DNA of 64,000 nucleotides, taken from positions 2,170,001 to 2,234,000 of the forward strand of contig NZ_CP189882.1 of NCBI RefSeq assembly GCF_052050035.1, given 5' to 3'. The notes beneath the pieces were generated by a model. That model had not been told where the DNA came from. It ran no database searches and saw only the letters and a list, made by a program, of their open reading frames with translations. The translations under genes were made by a program, and so were the position numbers. The stretch comes from Symbiopectobacterium purcellii_A. Its GTDB lineage: Bacteria > Pseudomonadota > Gammaproteobacteria > Enterobacterales > Enterobacteriaceae. Positions 18,664 through 28,221 of this stretch are shown piece by piece (the first letter of the stretch is position 1; each line of letters opens with the position of its first letter).

Positions 18664-19163
18664 CCTCGAGCGCCCCATTTTGGCTACGTACGCTCTTGGA
18701 TGTCTTGCCATTGCGGGAGTTGCGGCTTTGTTGAATAATTTAACCGTTTGATTTACATCTTCTTTAGTTAGAATGCATTTACAGAGAATGTATTTTGTTA
18801 GAACGACAAATCAAATAGTTAGCACAATAAAAAGCATTCCGAGAGGAAAAATTAGTCGTTGAAATTTTATAATGCTTATATAAATCAGTATCTTAAATTA
18901 TTCAACAAAGCCGGGAGTTGCCTGAATTATTACCAGCCGGGTCATGCTTAGCATACCCAAGGTGTATCTCCATCTCAGCTTGAAGAACCCGTTCCGCCAG
19001 TCTTTTAGTCAGCTCCTTGAGTAGGCCTCATTCACCCAGAAGCTCCTGAGGAGAGTGGCAATCCTGAAGCAGTTGGTCAATAAGTTCGTTGCTGATAGGC
19101 ATTTTTTGTCCTCTGAAGGTTTTCCTCAAAATGCCATTTACACAGATCTTTTTACACTCTCAA
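18664..19163 (-). mobile_element. IS256 left-end fragment carrying a MITE
   Basis: A second, tandem left-end fragment of IS256 in the same orientation. It is interrupted by MITE copy M2 (18724-18912) and again ends with the IS tip ACACTCTC. The tandem tips look like successive IS256-related deletions. Confidence 0.7.
18724..18912. mobile_element. 189-bp IS903-type MITE, copy M2
   Basis: Same sequence as M1 in opposite orientation. The 9-bp duplication GGGAGTTGC lies on both sides (18715-18723 and 18913-18921). Confidence 0.95.
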
Positions 19164-19432
19164 AGATTGCATCACAACTAAATAGTGGGGAACTACAGCT
19201 ATTGGTAGACAATCTTCATGATAAAGTCACATCATTCAAAGAAAATGCAACATATCTATTGAATAAAATTGATTTTATGAGCACTGGCTATTTTTCTGAG
19301 TTTTCGTCAACAATCCCTAATCTCATATTTTATTTTAATGACAAAAAATCCATTTCTTTAACAAAACGTCTTGGCGATATATCATTTGAACATAATAAGG
19401 GAAACACAAATCATCCTTCAAGAATAGTTTAG
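19164..19432 (+). pseudogene. C-terminal remnant of an effector paralogue
   Basis: About 89 codons open to a TAG stop, with no native start; the 5' side is an IS256 tip. The translation (LVDNLHDKVTSFKENATYLL, then NKIDFMSTGYF) aligns without gaps over about 64 residues to the C-terminus of the large protein at 22109-24940, with roughly one third identity. Shared positions include LH, FK, TY, LN, D, S-G, F, L-K-LG and E. It is the tail of a second member of the same family, perhaps of the gene that begins at 14482. Confidence 0.6.
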
Positions 19433-19682
19433 AATCTACATTTTTTGGATTAAAGCTGCCGTGAATGTGACTGACTATCGTGGTACAAACTATTTTTGAA
19501 AGACGTCACCCTCGCTGAAAAAAAAACCATTGATTGTGACAGCAATAAGAAGGAAATATTGACTTTACATTTAATTTATAATAAATTTTTGTTACCATTT
19601 AAATGCGTGGTTTTTTTTAAATTAAATACCCTCGTAATGCATTACATTAATCGACGCTTGGGATAAAATTCCGTAACCCTTA
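19433..19682. other. AT-rich intergenic region upstream of the large effector gene
   Basis: Contains no open frame of note. TTGACT near 19559, followed 17 bp later by TAAATT, could be a sigma-70 promoter for the gene now starting at 22109. No canonical HrpL box (GGAAC-N15/16-CCAC) is visible. The region ends at the TTA target of the IS427-type element. Confidence 0.4.
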
Positions 19683-20127
19683 GAACCTATCCCAAAAGGA
19701 ATTGTCAGTTAATAAGTAATGGCAATTTCTGAGGGAAGTATGGCAAGCAATAAGTGGCAGATCAGCGATGAACTCTGGGGGAAAATGGTTCCGTTGCTCC
19801 CGGAACACAAAACCCACCATCCGCTGGGTACGCATCGCAGGCGGGTTGATAATCGTGCCGCAATGAACGCCATTCTCTTTGTGCTCAGAACGGGTTGCCA
19901 GTGGAATGCCCTGAATGCCACCGGGATATGCTCGTCAAGCTCCGCTCACCGCCGCTTCCAGGAGTGGCGGGATGCAGGAGTTTTTGAACGGTTCTGGCAG
20001 AACGGGTTGCTGGCCTGCGAGCAGCTGGATGCTATCGACTGGTCATGGCTGTCGATAGATGGTTTGATCCGGCCCAGAGATCGTGGACACGCTGTTAAGT
20101 GAGTAAAATTGCTGACAGAGGTGGAAA

Positions 20128-20621
20128 ATGACTCAATCGAACGGTCGTAAAATGAGCAACAATCGCTATCCGGACGAGTTTCGGGAGAATGCTCTGCTAC
20201 TTGCTCAGCGGATTGGCGTAGCCAAAGCAGCCAGTGAGTTGAATCTTCACGAATCGCAGCTTTATGCCTGGCGTAAAAAACAGCAAATGGCGCTATCCTG
20301 CTCCGAACGTGAACAGCAGCAATGGCTTTGTTGAATAATTTAACCGTTTGATTTACATCTTCTTTAGTTAGAATGCATTTACAGAGAATGTATTTTGTTA
20401 GAACGACAAATCAAATAGTTAGCACAATAAAAAGCATTCCGAGAGGAAAAATTAGTCGTTGAAATTTTATAATGCTTATATAAATCAGTATCTTAAATTA
20501 TTCAACAAAGCCAGCAGCAATCTGTTGGAATTGTCAGGCTTAAACGTCAACTGGCTGATCAGGCTGAGGAGTTAGCCATCCTCCAAAAGGCCGCGACTTA
20601 CTTCGCCAGACGCCTGAAGTG
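20128..20621 (+). pseudogene. IS3 orfA (helix-turn-helix), broken by MITE M3
   Basis: Starts MTQSNGRKMSNNRYPDEFRE; the HTH is RIGVAKAASELNLHESQLYA. After the 189-bp MITE the frame continues through a leucine-rich coiled segment (RLKRQLADQAEELAILQKAA) and stops next to orfB, as is usual for IS3 elements that use frameshifting. Confidence 0.8.
20324..20512. mobile_element. 189-bp IS903-type MITE, copy M3
   Basis: Same orientation as M2. The duplication AGCAGCAAT lies at 20315-20323 and 20513-20521. Confidence 0.95.
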
Positions 20622-20633
20622 AGGTACGTCTTT

Positions 20634-21579
20634 ATGCAACAATATCAGGCTGAGTTTCGGGTTAAGTCTATGGCGCGTGTTCTGGTCGTCAGCCGCAGCG
20701 GATTTTATGCCTGGAGCCGACGATGTGGGCAGAAAACGGTTTCACAGCAGCGACGGGAGCTTTGCGATACCCGGGTAGCCAGCGCCTTTACGGAACAGAA
20801 AGGACGCAACGTTGCCCGCAGGCTGCGCCTGGACCTGCAGGATGCCGGTTATCATTACAATCGCAAAACCATCGCTGCCAGCCTGCGCCGGCAGGGGCTG
20901 AAGGCGAAAGCGGCAAAAAAATTCAGGGTGACAACAGATTCGAAGCATAATCGTCCGGTGGCGCCGAATCTGCTACAGCAGGATTTCACAGCATCAGCCC
21001 CGAACCAGAAATGGGTCGGTGACATCACTTATAGCCAACCGACTTAAAAATGATTACATCCTATGCCCTGATATGCGGCAAAGAAGCATAGCTGGCTGTT
21101 ATCAAAATAATGTCGCTTGGCTATACTTATGGACGGAAGCGGGTTGGGTTTATCTGGCTGTAATAATTGATTTATTTTCACGAGCCGTTGTGGGATGGTC
21201 AATGTCGGTAAGGATGAAGTCGGGCCTGGTCTGCGATGCCCTGCAGATGGCCCTGAGCCGACGGGGTTCCCCAGAGGGCGTCATCGTCCACTCGGATCGT
21301 GGCAGTCAGTACTGTTCTGATGATTATCAGAAGTTAATTAAAATCAGTAAATTAACATGTAGCATGAGTGGAAAAGGCAACTATTATGATAACGCGTGTG
21401 CTGAAAGTTTTTTTCACAGTTTGAAGGTGGAGCTGATCCACGGCGAACACTTTCCTGACCGGGAAACCATGAAATCTGAGGTGTTTAACTACATTGAGGT
21501 GGATTACAATCAGAAACGGCGGCATAGCACGCTGGGCTATGTCAGCCCGATGGTATTTGAACGACAAGTCCTCTCTTAA
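20634..21579 (+). pseudogene. IS3 orfB transposase, broken by 92-bp MITE
   Basis: rve-type integrase core. Before the MITE: MARVLVVSRSGFYAWSRR and WVGDITY. After it: WTEAGWVYLAVIIDLFSRAV, VIVHSDRGSQYCSDDYQ, and NACAESFFHSLKVELIH, which carries the catalytic glutamate. Removing the MITE and one TA restores GDITYLWTEAGW. Confidence 0.85.
21032..21123 (+). mobile_element. 92-bp IS630-type MITE, copy S2
   Basis: Flanked by TA at 21030-21031 and 21124-21125. Same orientation and sequence as S1. Confidence 0.9.
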
Positions 21580-22108
21580 GGGCGTGTCCACCAAGTCTGG
21601 GCCAGATCAGTTGTATGACGAAGTCACCGCTGGCAGGCTCAAAAAAACAGGACGGAATCCCACAGACCGGGGGAAACAGGGTGTAAAGCGTAGCCTGATG
21701 ACCGATGCGAACGGGCTTCCCCTCTCTCTGGTTGTCTCAGGGGCAAATACCCACGACATAAAGCTGGTTGCTGATACTCTCGACGCCCTTCAGACGGGCA
21801 GACCCGGCAGAAAGCTCCGCCTCTGTCTGGACAAAGGCTATGAAGCCGGATGGCTGGAGGCCTGTCTGAAAAGTCGTCGTTACGAACCTCATATCCAGTC
21901 AAGGAAAGAGGAGTCGGAAGCCATCAAAAACACGGATTTTAAAGCTCACCGCTGGGTAGTGGAGAGAACTCACAGCTGGATGAATCGCTTTCGTCGGGTT
22001 CTGACTCGCTGGGAGAAGAAAGTCGAAAATTATGAGGCGATGCTGCATTTTACCTGCGGCATCATTGTCTGGAATAAAATCCTATTGGGATAGGTTCTTA
22101 GGTTGATT

Positions 22109-24940
22109 ATGACAACATTACAACGTTCATCACAGAATGTACCGCGAGCGGTCGCATCGGAACCAATGATGAAAGCACCTGAATTATCACCAGCACGTTC
22201 TAATGCGTTACTCAAAAATATCTCTTTTATTCATCATTCAGTGCACACCATCACCACGCAGAAAAAACATTATTGTACTTATCACAACGCACCAGATAAC
22301 ATTAATGAAGACGTTACATTAGTACCGAGCACCATTGATAAAACTAACACTAAGGATTATGTGTTTTTAGGCAGCTGTAGCATGCCTTTGCTTAGCGACA
22401 TGGGAGTAACGTTGAATCCGGATGGCGATCTTATATTAATAAAAGGTCAGTGCCATAATTTACTCTCTGGTTTATATAGAAAAAATAGCAAAAAAAATGA
22501 TTACACTCATTACACTATCAGTAAAAACAGCGCCAGCATCGCGTTTGAATCATTATATCTCGATGCGGCGGGTGAACTGACTGCAAAACAAAAAAATAAA
22601 GACAATTATTACTCCATTCGATTTAACACCAATACCAGTATCGACACGGAGAAAGAAACGATAAAGTCCATCAACGTGACTTATAAGAAGCAGTATATGC
22701 CATTATCAACAGATCTTTCATTTAAAGACTATGATGGAAACACCACTCATTTTTATTTTAAGAATAACAGTTTATACCTCAGTGCCTACTCGGTAGGAAA
22801 CAAAAAATATGATTACAGCCTCATGGAATATAAAATAAAAGTACTATCTAACACAAAATATCGTATTGCTTCCGTGAAGCGCTGTAGAAACATGTTACAA
22901 ATAGAGGCCATTAAACTCGATAAGGTAAGGATTTTCTACATTGATCCTAAAAACATATCCAACCCGTTACTCAAAACAGAAAAAGCAAGCCATAAACCCC
23001 CTCAAGGACTCTACACATTGTTAGGTGGTGATACGCATGAAAAGTACTATTGTGGTCAACCCTTCTCATCCACCCGGTGGGGAAACTTTAGTTCCCTACC
23101 TATCCCCGTAATTTCTCCAATAACGGATGCTATTCGTTTAGCCCTTAAGAAAAACAACGCGAAAAGAAGCAAGACAGAAAAGTTCCTTGAAGGCATAAAA
23201 TGTGCAGATCCGGGCATCAATGTTGCCATATCGGTAGCCAAGGCTTTACTCAAAAAAACAGAGAAAAAGAAGCAATCAGATATATCATTAGTGAATACGT
23301 ACATCAAAGATCTTAAGAGTGACCTTTCTCCGTTGATCAACGATCTTCCTGAGTTTATGCCTGGAGATGATACATTCGCCAAAAAAATATTATCGCTATT
23401 ACTAAGCCTGGAAACAAGTGATGCGCTTACCTTAAGCAAAGAAAATGAATTTTCACTTTTCTTCAGCATATTACAAAGTGGCATACCTTTTCATCCCGGC
23501 TGGTTTGCCGGTTCCATCCTCTCAATAACAAAAACGCATCGTCTGATTTTAACCAAGTCAATGACGGGTAATATAAAGCTGGTGTTTACTCGTAAGAAAA
23601 AGATCGCCAAGACCTTACTGCTAGGAACCGGCCAGGGCTTTGAATCAACATTACTGAGCCAAGGTGGGGTGAAATTTTTTTCCATTATGCCCTTTGAGGC
23701 CAATGCACTCTTTACGTTGCACAAGACCAAAGAAGTAGATTTCTCATTTGAACTAACCCCCTCTCAATTTGAATCACTTTTCGATCAATCATTCAGGATG
23801 AATGACCAAAATAGTTTTTTTGAAAAAAACGCGATACTCCTCAATAAGAAGCAGACCAGCGAATATAATACGGCACTTTCTTTAGATTTTAAAATCAATG
23901 AATTACGAGCAATGGTGAGTGTAGCCCCCACAGAAAACTTACACCTTAACTTGCCGCGACTAGCCTGTGGTACTGGGGTAAATGCCTCGGCATTCACCTA
24001 CAACAAGAGGAAAGAAACCCGATATTCAGATACCGCACGGGAACCAACGGTCGACAAAAAAAGCACATTGAAGCTACTTTCCGGCTCTGGCAATTTTTTT
24101 GCTGGAGAAAAATACATTATTGTTCCTCACACTATCAACGATAATGGGCCACTCTGTTATGGGCTTGCGCTTATTGAAAGCGGGATGAGCACTAAAATAA
24201 ACACAAAGAGCGTTTTTAAACATGGCTATACCCAGGTCAGGACTGCGGACCCAAAGTTGTCGATGCCAAAACGACGTCACCATAAGCAGATTAAAAAAAT
24301 TTACAGCATGTTGGCAGCCATAAAAGAAACCGGGGAAATCATCCGCCCCATGCATAAAATTGAAAATGTAAAAGTGACGCGTAGGTTGCTTAATCCGGTT
24401 AATTTATCGCAAAGCAGCTTACTGGCAAGATTTCGATCAACCTCATCACAACCGACAACATTCAAACATGTTTTTGGCAAGGAAGCGCGTTCACAGCCGT
24501 TTGCTGATACGTTGCGCGCACTCGCCGACCGGGCATCCAGTAAAAACAGAAATAATTTAAATAAAAAACTGAGCCACAGTCTTGTTGCAAAATACGACAT
24601 CAAGATTAATGACAAAAAAAGGCTACTGGAATTTAAACACGCGTTAGACGCGCTAGAAAACACCCCGAATGCGCTGAACAGGCATCAAGAGAGAAAAACG
24701 CTGAAAGAATTACATCATCAGATTGCAAAATTTAAACGCAAGGTGACATATCAATTGAACACCGTCGATCTCTACAGTGTTGGCGAGATGGTACAGACCA
24801 AATCATCACTGACCAATGTGCTGCTGAATTTCCGGCAAACCAACGTGATGGCGTTAAAAAAGCATCTGGGACAACTGACACTTGAATATGCCGATACGCC
24901 AATCCCCACGAAAATAACCGGCAACTACCGTTTCTTTTGA
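22109..24940 (+). CDS. Large putative type III effector, possibly AvrE/DspE-like
   Basis: A 943-residue hydrophilic protein, AT-rich, with no signal peptide. The start ATG has an AGG 6 nt upstream; the frame is also open to a TTG at 22103. The N-terminal 60 residues are polar and Ser/Pro/Asn-rich, as in secreted effectors. Residues about 85-330 are beta-rich, with repeated short strands. A Trp-Gly-plus-proline segment (STRWGNFSSLPIPVIS) is followed by a basic Arg/Lys region. The central IMPFEANALF and FELTPSQFESLFD segments and a helical C-terminus recall the layout of AvrE-family effectors, but this is by eye and uncertain. The chaperone at 14030 is a candidate partner. The IS immediately upstream probably removes its native promoter. 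Confidence 0.55.
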   Translation: MTTLQRSSQNVPRAVASEPMMKAPELSPARSNALLKNISFIHHSVHTITTQKKHYCTYHNAPDNINEDVTLVPSTIDKTNTKDYVFLGSCSMPLLSDMGVTLNPDGDLILIKGQCHNLLSGLYRKNSKKNDYTHYTISKNSASIAFESLYLDAAGELTAKQKNKDNYYSIRFNTNTSIDTEKETIKSINVTYKKQYMPLSTDLSFKDYDGNTTHFYFKNNSLYLSAYSVGNKKYDYSLMEYKIKVLSNTKYRIASVKRCRNMLQIEAIKLDKVRIFYIDPKNISNPLLKTEKASHKPPQGLYTLLGGDTHEKYYCGQPFSSTRWGNFSSLPIPVISPITDAIRLALKKNNAKRSKTEKFLEGIKCADPGINVAISVAKALLKKTEKKKQSDISLVNTYIKDLKSDLSPLINDLPEFMPGDDTFAKKILSLLLSLETSDALTLSKENEFSLFFSILQSGIPFHPGWFAGSILSITKTHRLILTKSMTGNIKLVFTRKKKIAKTLLLGTGQGFESTLLSQGGVKFFSIMPFEANALFTLHKTKEVDFSFELTPSQFESLFDQSFRMNDQNSFFEKNAILLNKKQTSEYNTALSLDFKINELRAMVSVAPTENLHLNLPRLACGTGVNASAFTYNKRKETRYSDTAREPTVDKKSTLKLLSGSGNFFAGEKYIIVPHTINDNGPLCYGLALIESGMSTKINTKSVFKHGYTQVRTADPKLSMPKRRHHKQIKKIYSMLAAIKETGEIIRPMHKIENVKVTRRLLNPVNLSQSSLLARFRSTSSQPTTFKHVFGKEARSQPFADTLRALADRASSKNRNNLNKKLSHSLVAKYDIKINDKKRLLEFKHALDALENTPNALNRHQERKTLKELHHQIAKFKRKVTYQLNTVDLYSVGEMVQTKSSLTNVLLNFRQTNVMALKKHLGQLTLEYADTPIPTKITGNYRFF

Positions 24941-24967
24941 ATGCACACCTACAAATCGCCGTTCTCG

Positions 24968-25705
24968 TCAGACAGCCTTCGAGGGCTCAAGACAGAGGAA
25001 GGTGGTGACTTTATCAGCCATCATCCGGTATACCCCCTTGAAGCGCCGGCCCGTGGGAAATTCAGGCGTTAGCGTAGTTTGCAATTGCAGTTCGAAAATC
25101 GGTTGAGCCTGGTTGAGCACGGTGATTTGCGCATCCAAAAAATCGAAATAATGCTGAACCGAAGGATAGATGGCTTTAAACAAACTCTCCTTGGCAGAAA
25201 AGCTCAACGTCAGCGCCTGGCAAAACGGCATATCCACGCCTTTCAACCATTGGCACTCCTCGTCGCCCACGATACCAGGCCAGAGTGAAGCCGCCCGATC
25301 GTCACTCATCAGCGTTTCCACATCTACACCCACGCCGCTGAATACGTCGCTGCGACGGTGAATCGCGCACAGCACGCTGTCTTTATTGTGGCTCAAAGAG
25401 CCACAGAGATTTTCAGGCCACACCGGCGAGCTATCCTGGCCGCTCAGCAAGGTAAACTGGTTGATACCGAGTTTTTCCAGCACATGGCGCGCCAGATAAC
25501 GCCCCGCCAGAAATTCAGCGCGACGCTTGGGCACCGAACGCGCCAACTCCGCAGACAAGGGCACATCAATACGATGATAAAGCGTATCGTGGTAAGCCTC
25601 TGGGTTGAAACGACAATAGGCGCAGAATCCAGGATACACAGCCTCGCCATTGGGCAAAGGCAGCGTCATCCATTCAATATTGCCGATAAACGCCGAGATG
25701 GTCAT
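24968..25705 (-). CDS. 4'-phosphopantetheinyl transferase, EntD type
   Basis: Transfers the phosphopantetheine arm from CoA to carrier domains of nonribosomal peptide or polyketide enzymes, often for siderophores. The 245-residue protein shows the family's N-terminal RRAEFLAGRYLARHVLEKLG, GSLSHNKDSVLCAI, then the Mg-binding GVGVDVETLM near residue 125 and FSAKESLFKAIYPSV near residue 170. No partner synthase lies in the window. Its C-terminus faces the effector gene; upstream 34 bp away is the broken nucleoside transporter on the same strand. Confidence 0.85.
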   Translation of the reverse strand: MTISAFIGNIEWMTLPLPNGEAVYPGFCAYCRFNPEAYHDTLYHRIDVPLSAELARSVPKRRAEFLAGRYLARHVLEKLGINQFTLLSGQDSSPVWPENLCGSLSHNKDSVLCAIHRRSDVFSGVGVDVETLMSDDRAASLWPGIVGDEECQWLKGVDMPFCQALTLSFSAKESLFKAIYPSVQHYFDFLDAQITVLNQAQPIFELQLQTTLTPEFPTGRRFKGVYRMMADKVTTFLCLEPSKAV

Positions 25706-26144
25706 TAACGTACACTCTCCCCCTGCTGCGGGTCAGGCCTTAAAGCACCAGAAAGAAACCAGCAATAGTCGCACTCATCAGGTTTGAAAGCGTTCCTGCC
25801 GCAACCGCTTTCAGCCCAAAACGCGCGATATCCTGCCGACGGTTTGGAGCCATGCTGCCGAGCCCGCCAATCAAAATCGCAATCGATGACAGATTGGCAA
25901 AGCCGCACAAGGCAAACGAAATAATGGCTTTCGATTGATCCGAGAGCACCTGTAATCCCAAGGCTGCCACGGCATCATCCGCTTTGAGATGCTGACTAAA
26001 ATTCAGGTAGGCAACAAACTCATTGAGAATCAGTTTTTGGCCGATAAAGGACCCCGTCACCGTCGACTCCTGCCACGGAATCCCGATAAGGAAAGCCACC
26101 GGCGCGAACAACCACCCTAAAATCAGTTCCATCGATAGCTGTGG

Positions 26145-26333
26145 GGCTTTGTTGAATAATTTAAGATACTGATTTATATAAGCATTATAAAATTTCAACG
26201 ACTAATTTTTCCTCTCGGAATGCTTTTTATTGTGCTAACTATTTGATTTGTCGTTCTAACAAAATACATTCTCTGTAAATGCATTCTAACTAAAGAAGAT
26301 GTAAATCAAACGGTTAAATTATTCAACAAAGCC
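26145..26333. mobile_element. 189-bp IS903-type MITE, copy M4
   Basis: Orientation as M1. The duplication TAGCTGTGG lies at 26136-26144 and 26334-26342, inside the transporter gene. Confidence 0.95.
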
Positions 26334-27052
26334 TAGCTGTGGATAATCAAACCATCCGTCAATGCCCCCCAGGATGCCATTGAGCAAGGCAATCAGCGCC
26401 ACAAACGCCAGCAACATTGCACCGACATTGAGTGCCAGTTGCAACCCAGAAGCCGCACCACTGGCCGCCGCGTCTATCACGTTGGCCGGTTGATCATCGG
26501 CGCTGACAAAACCGGAGTGAGTCTCATGATCGTGTGTTTTTTCTGTTTCCGGCACAATCAGCTTGGCAAACAGCAAGCCCCCCGTCGCGGCCATAAAGGA
26601 GGCGGCAATTAGATACTCCAACGGCACGCCCATCTGCGCATAACCCGCCATCACCGCCCCGGCAATGTATGCCAGTCCGCCGCACATCACGGCAAACAGC
26701 TCTGAACGCGTCATAGTAGCAATGTACGGACGCACCACCAGCGGTGCTTCCGTCTGCCCGACAAAGATATTTGCCGTCGCCGAGAGCGATTCGGTACGCG
26801 ACGTTTTTAGCAGCTTTTGCAGCGCTCCGCCTAGCAGGCGAATAACCCATTGCATCACACCGATGTAATACAACACGGCAATCAACGAGGAGAAAAAGAC
26901 AATGATCGGCAACACCCGCAGTGCAAAGACAAAGCCACCGCCACCAAACAGCTCATACATCTTATCGGAAGCCAGGCCACCAAAAATAAACGATACGCCT
27001 TCATTTCCGTAACCAATAATCAGGGCAACCCCTTCAGTCATCCCTGCCAGTA

Positions 27053-27144
27053 TAGCCAACCGACTTAAAAATGATTACATCCTATGCCCTGATATGCGGC
27101 AAAGAAGCATAGCTGGCTGTTATCAAAATAATGTCGCTTGGCTA
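27053..27144 (+). mobile_element. 92-bp IS630-type MITE, copy S3
   Basis: Flanked by TA at 27051-27052 and 27145-27146, inside the transporter gene. Confidence 0.9.
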
Positions 27145-27309
27145 TATCTTGCGGCCAAGGGGCACATAAAGCACCAATGCGCCAATACCAATCTGGAGCA
27201 GGAAAGCACCCAACACTGTGCGCAGGCGAATAGCATTGCGGTTGCTGGAAAGCAAAACGGCGACCAGCACCAACGCAGCCATGCCAATAAGACTCATAAT
27301 GAGTTGCAT

Positions 27310-27719
27310 AAGAAGTTCCCTTTTATGCTTTGTTGAAAATCAAGGATAGACCATTCATATCGGGCCAGACCGCCCGAAAAACGTCAAAGGCGGATTATAA
27401 AGCGGTCACTCGCTAAATACGCATCTTTTGTCACATTTGAATACTTTTTGACATACTCTAATCCTCACCGCTGATATTTCTATCACGTTCTTTTCCCACA
27501 CCTTATGCACATCCAACGCCGCTGGACTATATCTCCATCGTTTTTTTTATGTCATTTTGGGGAAGCGGTGTGTTAATAATATTGTTTGATGCGATGGTAT
27601 AGCGTTCATTTTCAGCAACGCTGAGGATAATCGATGATTTTAGCTGAACGATATCGGGTACAACACGCAATTTTATGTTACTCACTCTATGTTATACGTG
27701 ACGAACAAAAGGCAACACC
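27310..27719. other. Intergenic region between transporter and acdR
   Basis: Divergent promoter region of 410 bp, AT-rich, without open frames. TTGACA-like TTTTTGACATACT at about 27447 and a TATGTTATAC segment at about 27687-27697 could serve as promoter elements. I see no convincing regulator box. Confidence 0.4.
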
Positions 27720-28221
27720 ATGAAAAAAAACATTATCGCCAACCACCGCAGAAGAAAAGTGCACTGACCTCGATAAGTTCGATTACGCCATCCTGCAACT
27801 GCTGCAAAAGGATGCTTCGCTCTCCAACGTGGCGCTGGCAGAAGAAGTCAACCTCAGTGCGCCAGCCTGCCTACGGCGGGTAGAGCGTTTAAAGCAAGCT
27901 GGCTTAATAAAAGGCACGGTGGCCCTGCTCAACCCGGAAGCGTTGAACGCAGGCATGGTGGTGATTATTGGTGTGGTGTTGGACCGTTCTACGCCTCAGT
28001 CGTTTGCGGATTTCGAACTGGCGGCACAAAACATCAGTGGGTGCATGGAGTGCCATGTGGTAACGGGAGAGTTTGATTACATGATGATGCTCCGCACCAA
28101 AGATAATCAAAGTTTTAATAAGTTACATGCGGAGCAGTTATTATTTCTGCCCGGAGTACGGCAGATACGTTCCTTTATGGGATTACGCCAGGTGCTCTCA
28201 ACCACGCAGTTACTTTTTTGA
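27720..28221 (+). pseudogene. acdR: Lrp/AsnC-type regulator of ACC deaminase, start frameshifted
   Basis: An Lrp-family regulator with an N-terminal winged HTH (FDYAILQLLQKDASLSNVAL, SAPACLRRVERLKQAGLI) and a C-terminal RAM-like domain (MECHVVTGEFDYMMMLRTKD). It lies next to acdS, as AcdR does in other proteobacteria. The natural ATG at 27720 is followed by A8; with seven A residues the protein would read MKKTLSPTTAEEKCTDLDKF in frame, but with eight it ends after 15 codons. An internal ATG at 27829 would lose most of the HTH. Alternatively transcriptional slippage could restore it. Confidence 0.75.

Larger units (their letters stand above)
20084..21590 (+). mobile_element. IS3-family element (type 2) with two MITEs inside
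   Basis: Terminal repeats TGGACACGCTGTTAAG and CTTAAGGGCGTGTCCA. orfA (from 20128) is cut by MITE M3 and resumes to a TGA at about 20621. orfB (from 20619/20634) is cut by the 92-bp MITE S2. The element is inserted in the IS427-type element. Confidence 0.88.
19740..22093 (+). pseudogene. IS427-type transposase, interrupted by IS3
   Basis: orfA-like part MASNKWQISDELWGKMVPLL through DAIDWSWLSIDG. After the IS3 come RNPTDRGKQGVKRSLMTDAN, HDIKLVADTL and the C-terminal VVERTHSWMNRFRRVLTRWE typical of IS427-group IS5 transposases. Some central sequence around the IS3 junction does not match expectation, so a few codons may also be lost or scrambled. Confidence 0.8.
19683..22097 (+). mobile_element. 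IS5 family (IS427-type) element, copy 2, carrying nested elements
   Basis: Inverted ends GAACCTATCCCAAAAGG and TTGGGATAGGTTC, with TTA duplicated at 19680-19682 and 22098-22100. It contains an IS3 element (20084-21590), which itself contains a 189-bp and a 92-bp MITE. It lies only 9 bp upstream of the effector start codon and separates it from its upstream region. Confidence 0.88.
25740..27309 (-). pseudogene. Nucleoside transporter (NupC/NupX type), broken by two MITEs
   Basis: Concentrative nucleoside transporter family. N-terminus MQLIMSLIGMAALVLVAVLL at 27309; TM-rich middle from EGVALIIGYGNEGVSFIFGG; the substrate region FVGQTEAPLVVRPYIATMTR; and the C-terminal GQKLILNEFVAYLNFSQHL and SKAIISFALCGFANLSSIAI. 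The 92-bp MITE at 27053 shifts the frame near residue 54, and the 189-bp MITE at 26145 adds stops. Removing both with their duplications restores one frame (GRKILAGM and YPQLSMEL junctions). It resembles E. coli NupX more than NupC. Confidence 0.85.

Noticed and set aside
19055..19432. Apparent 125-codon gene starting in the IS256 fragment
   Set aside because: Only codons after 19163 are native; the first third is antisense IS256 sequence, so I list the tail alone.
21019..21579. Apparent separate transposase starting within the 92-bp MITE
   Set aside because: It is the 3' half of IS3 orfB with a chance start in the MITE.
20084..21590. IS3 element inserted as two tandem elements
   Set aside because: Terminal repeats at 20084 and 21590 and continuity across both MITEs show one element.
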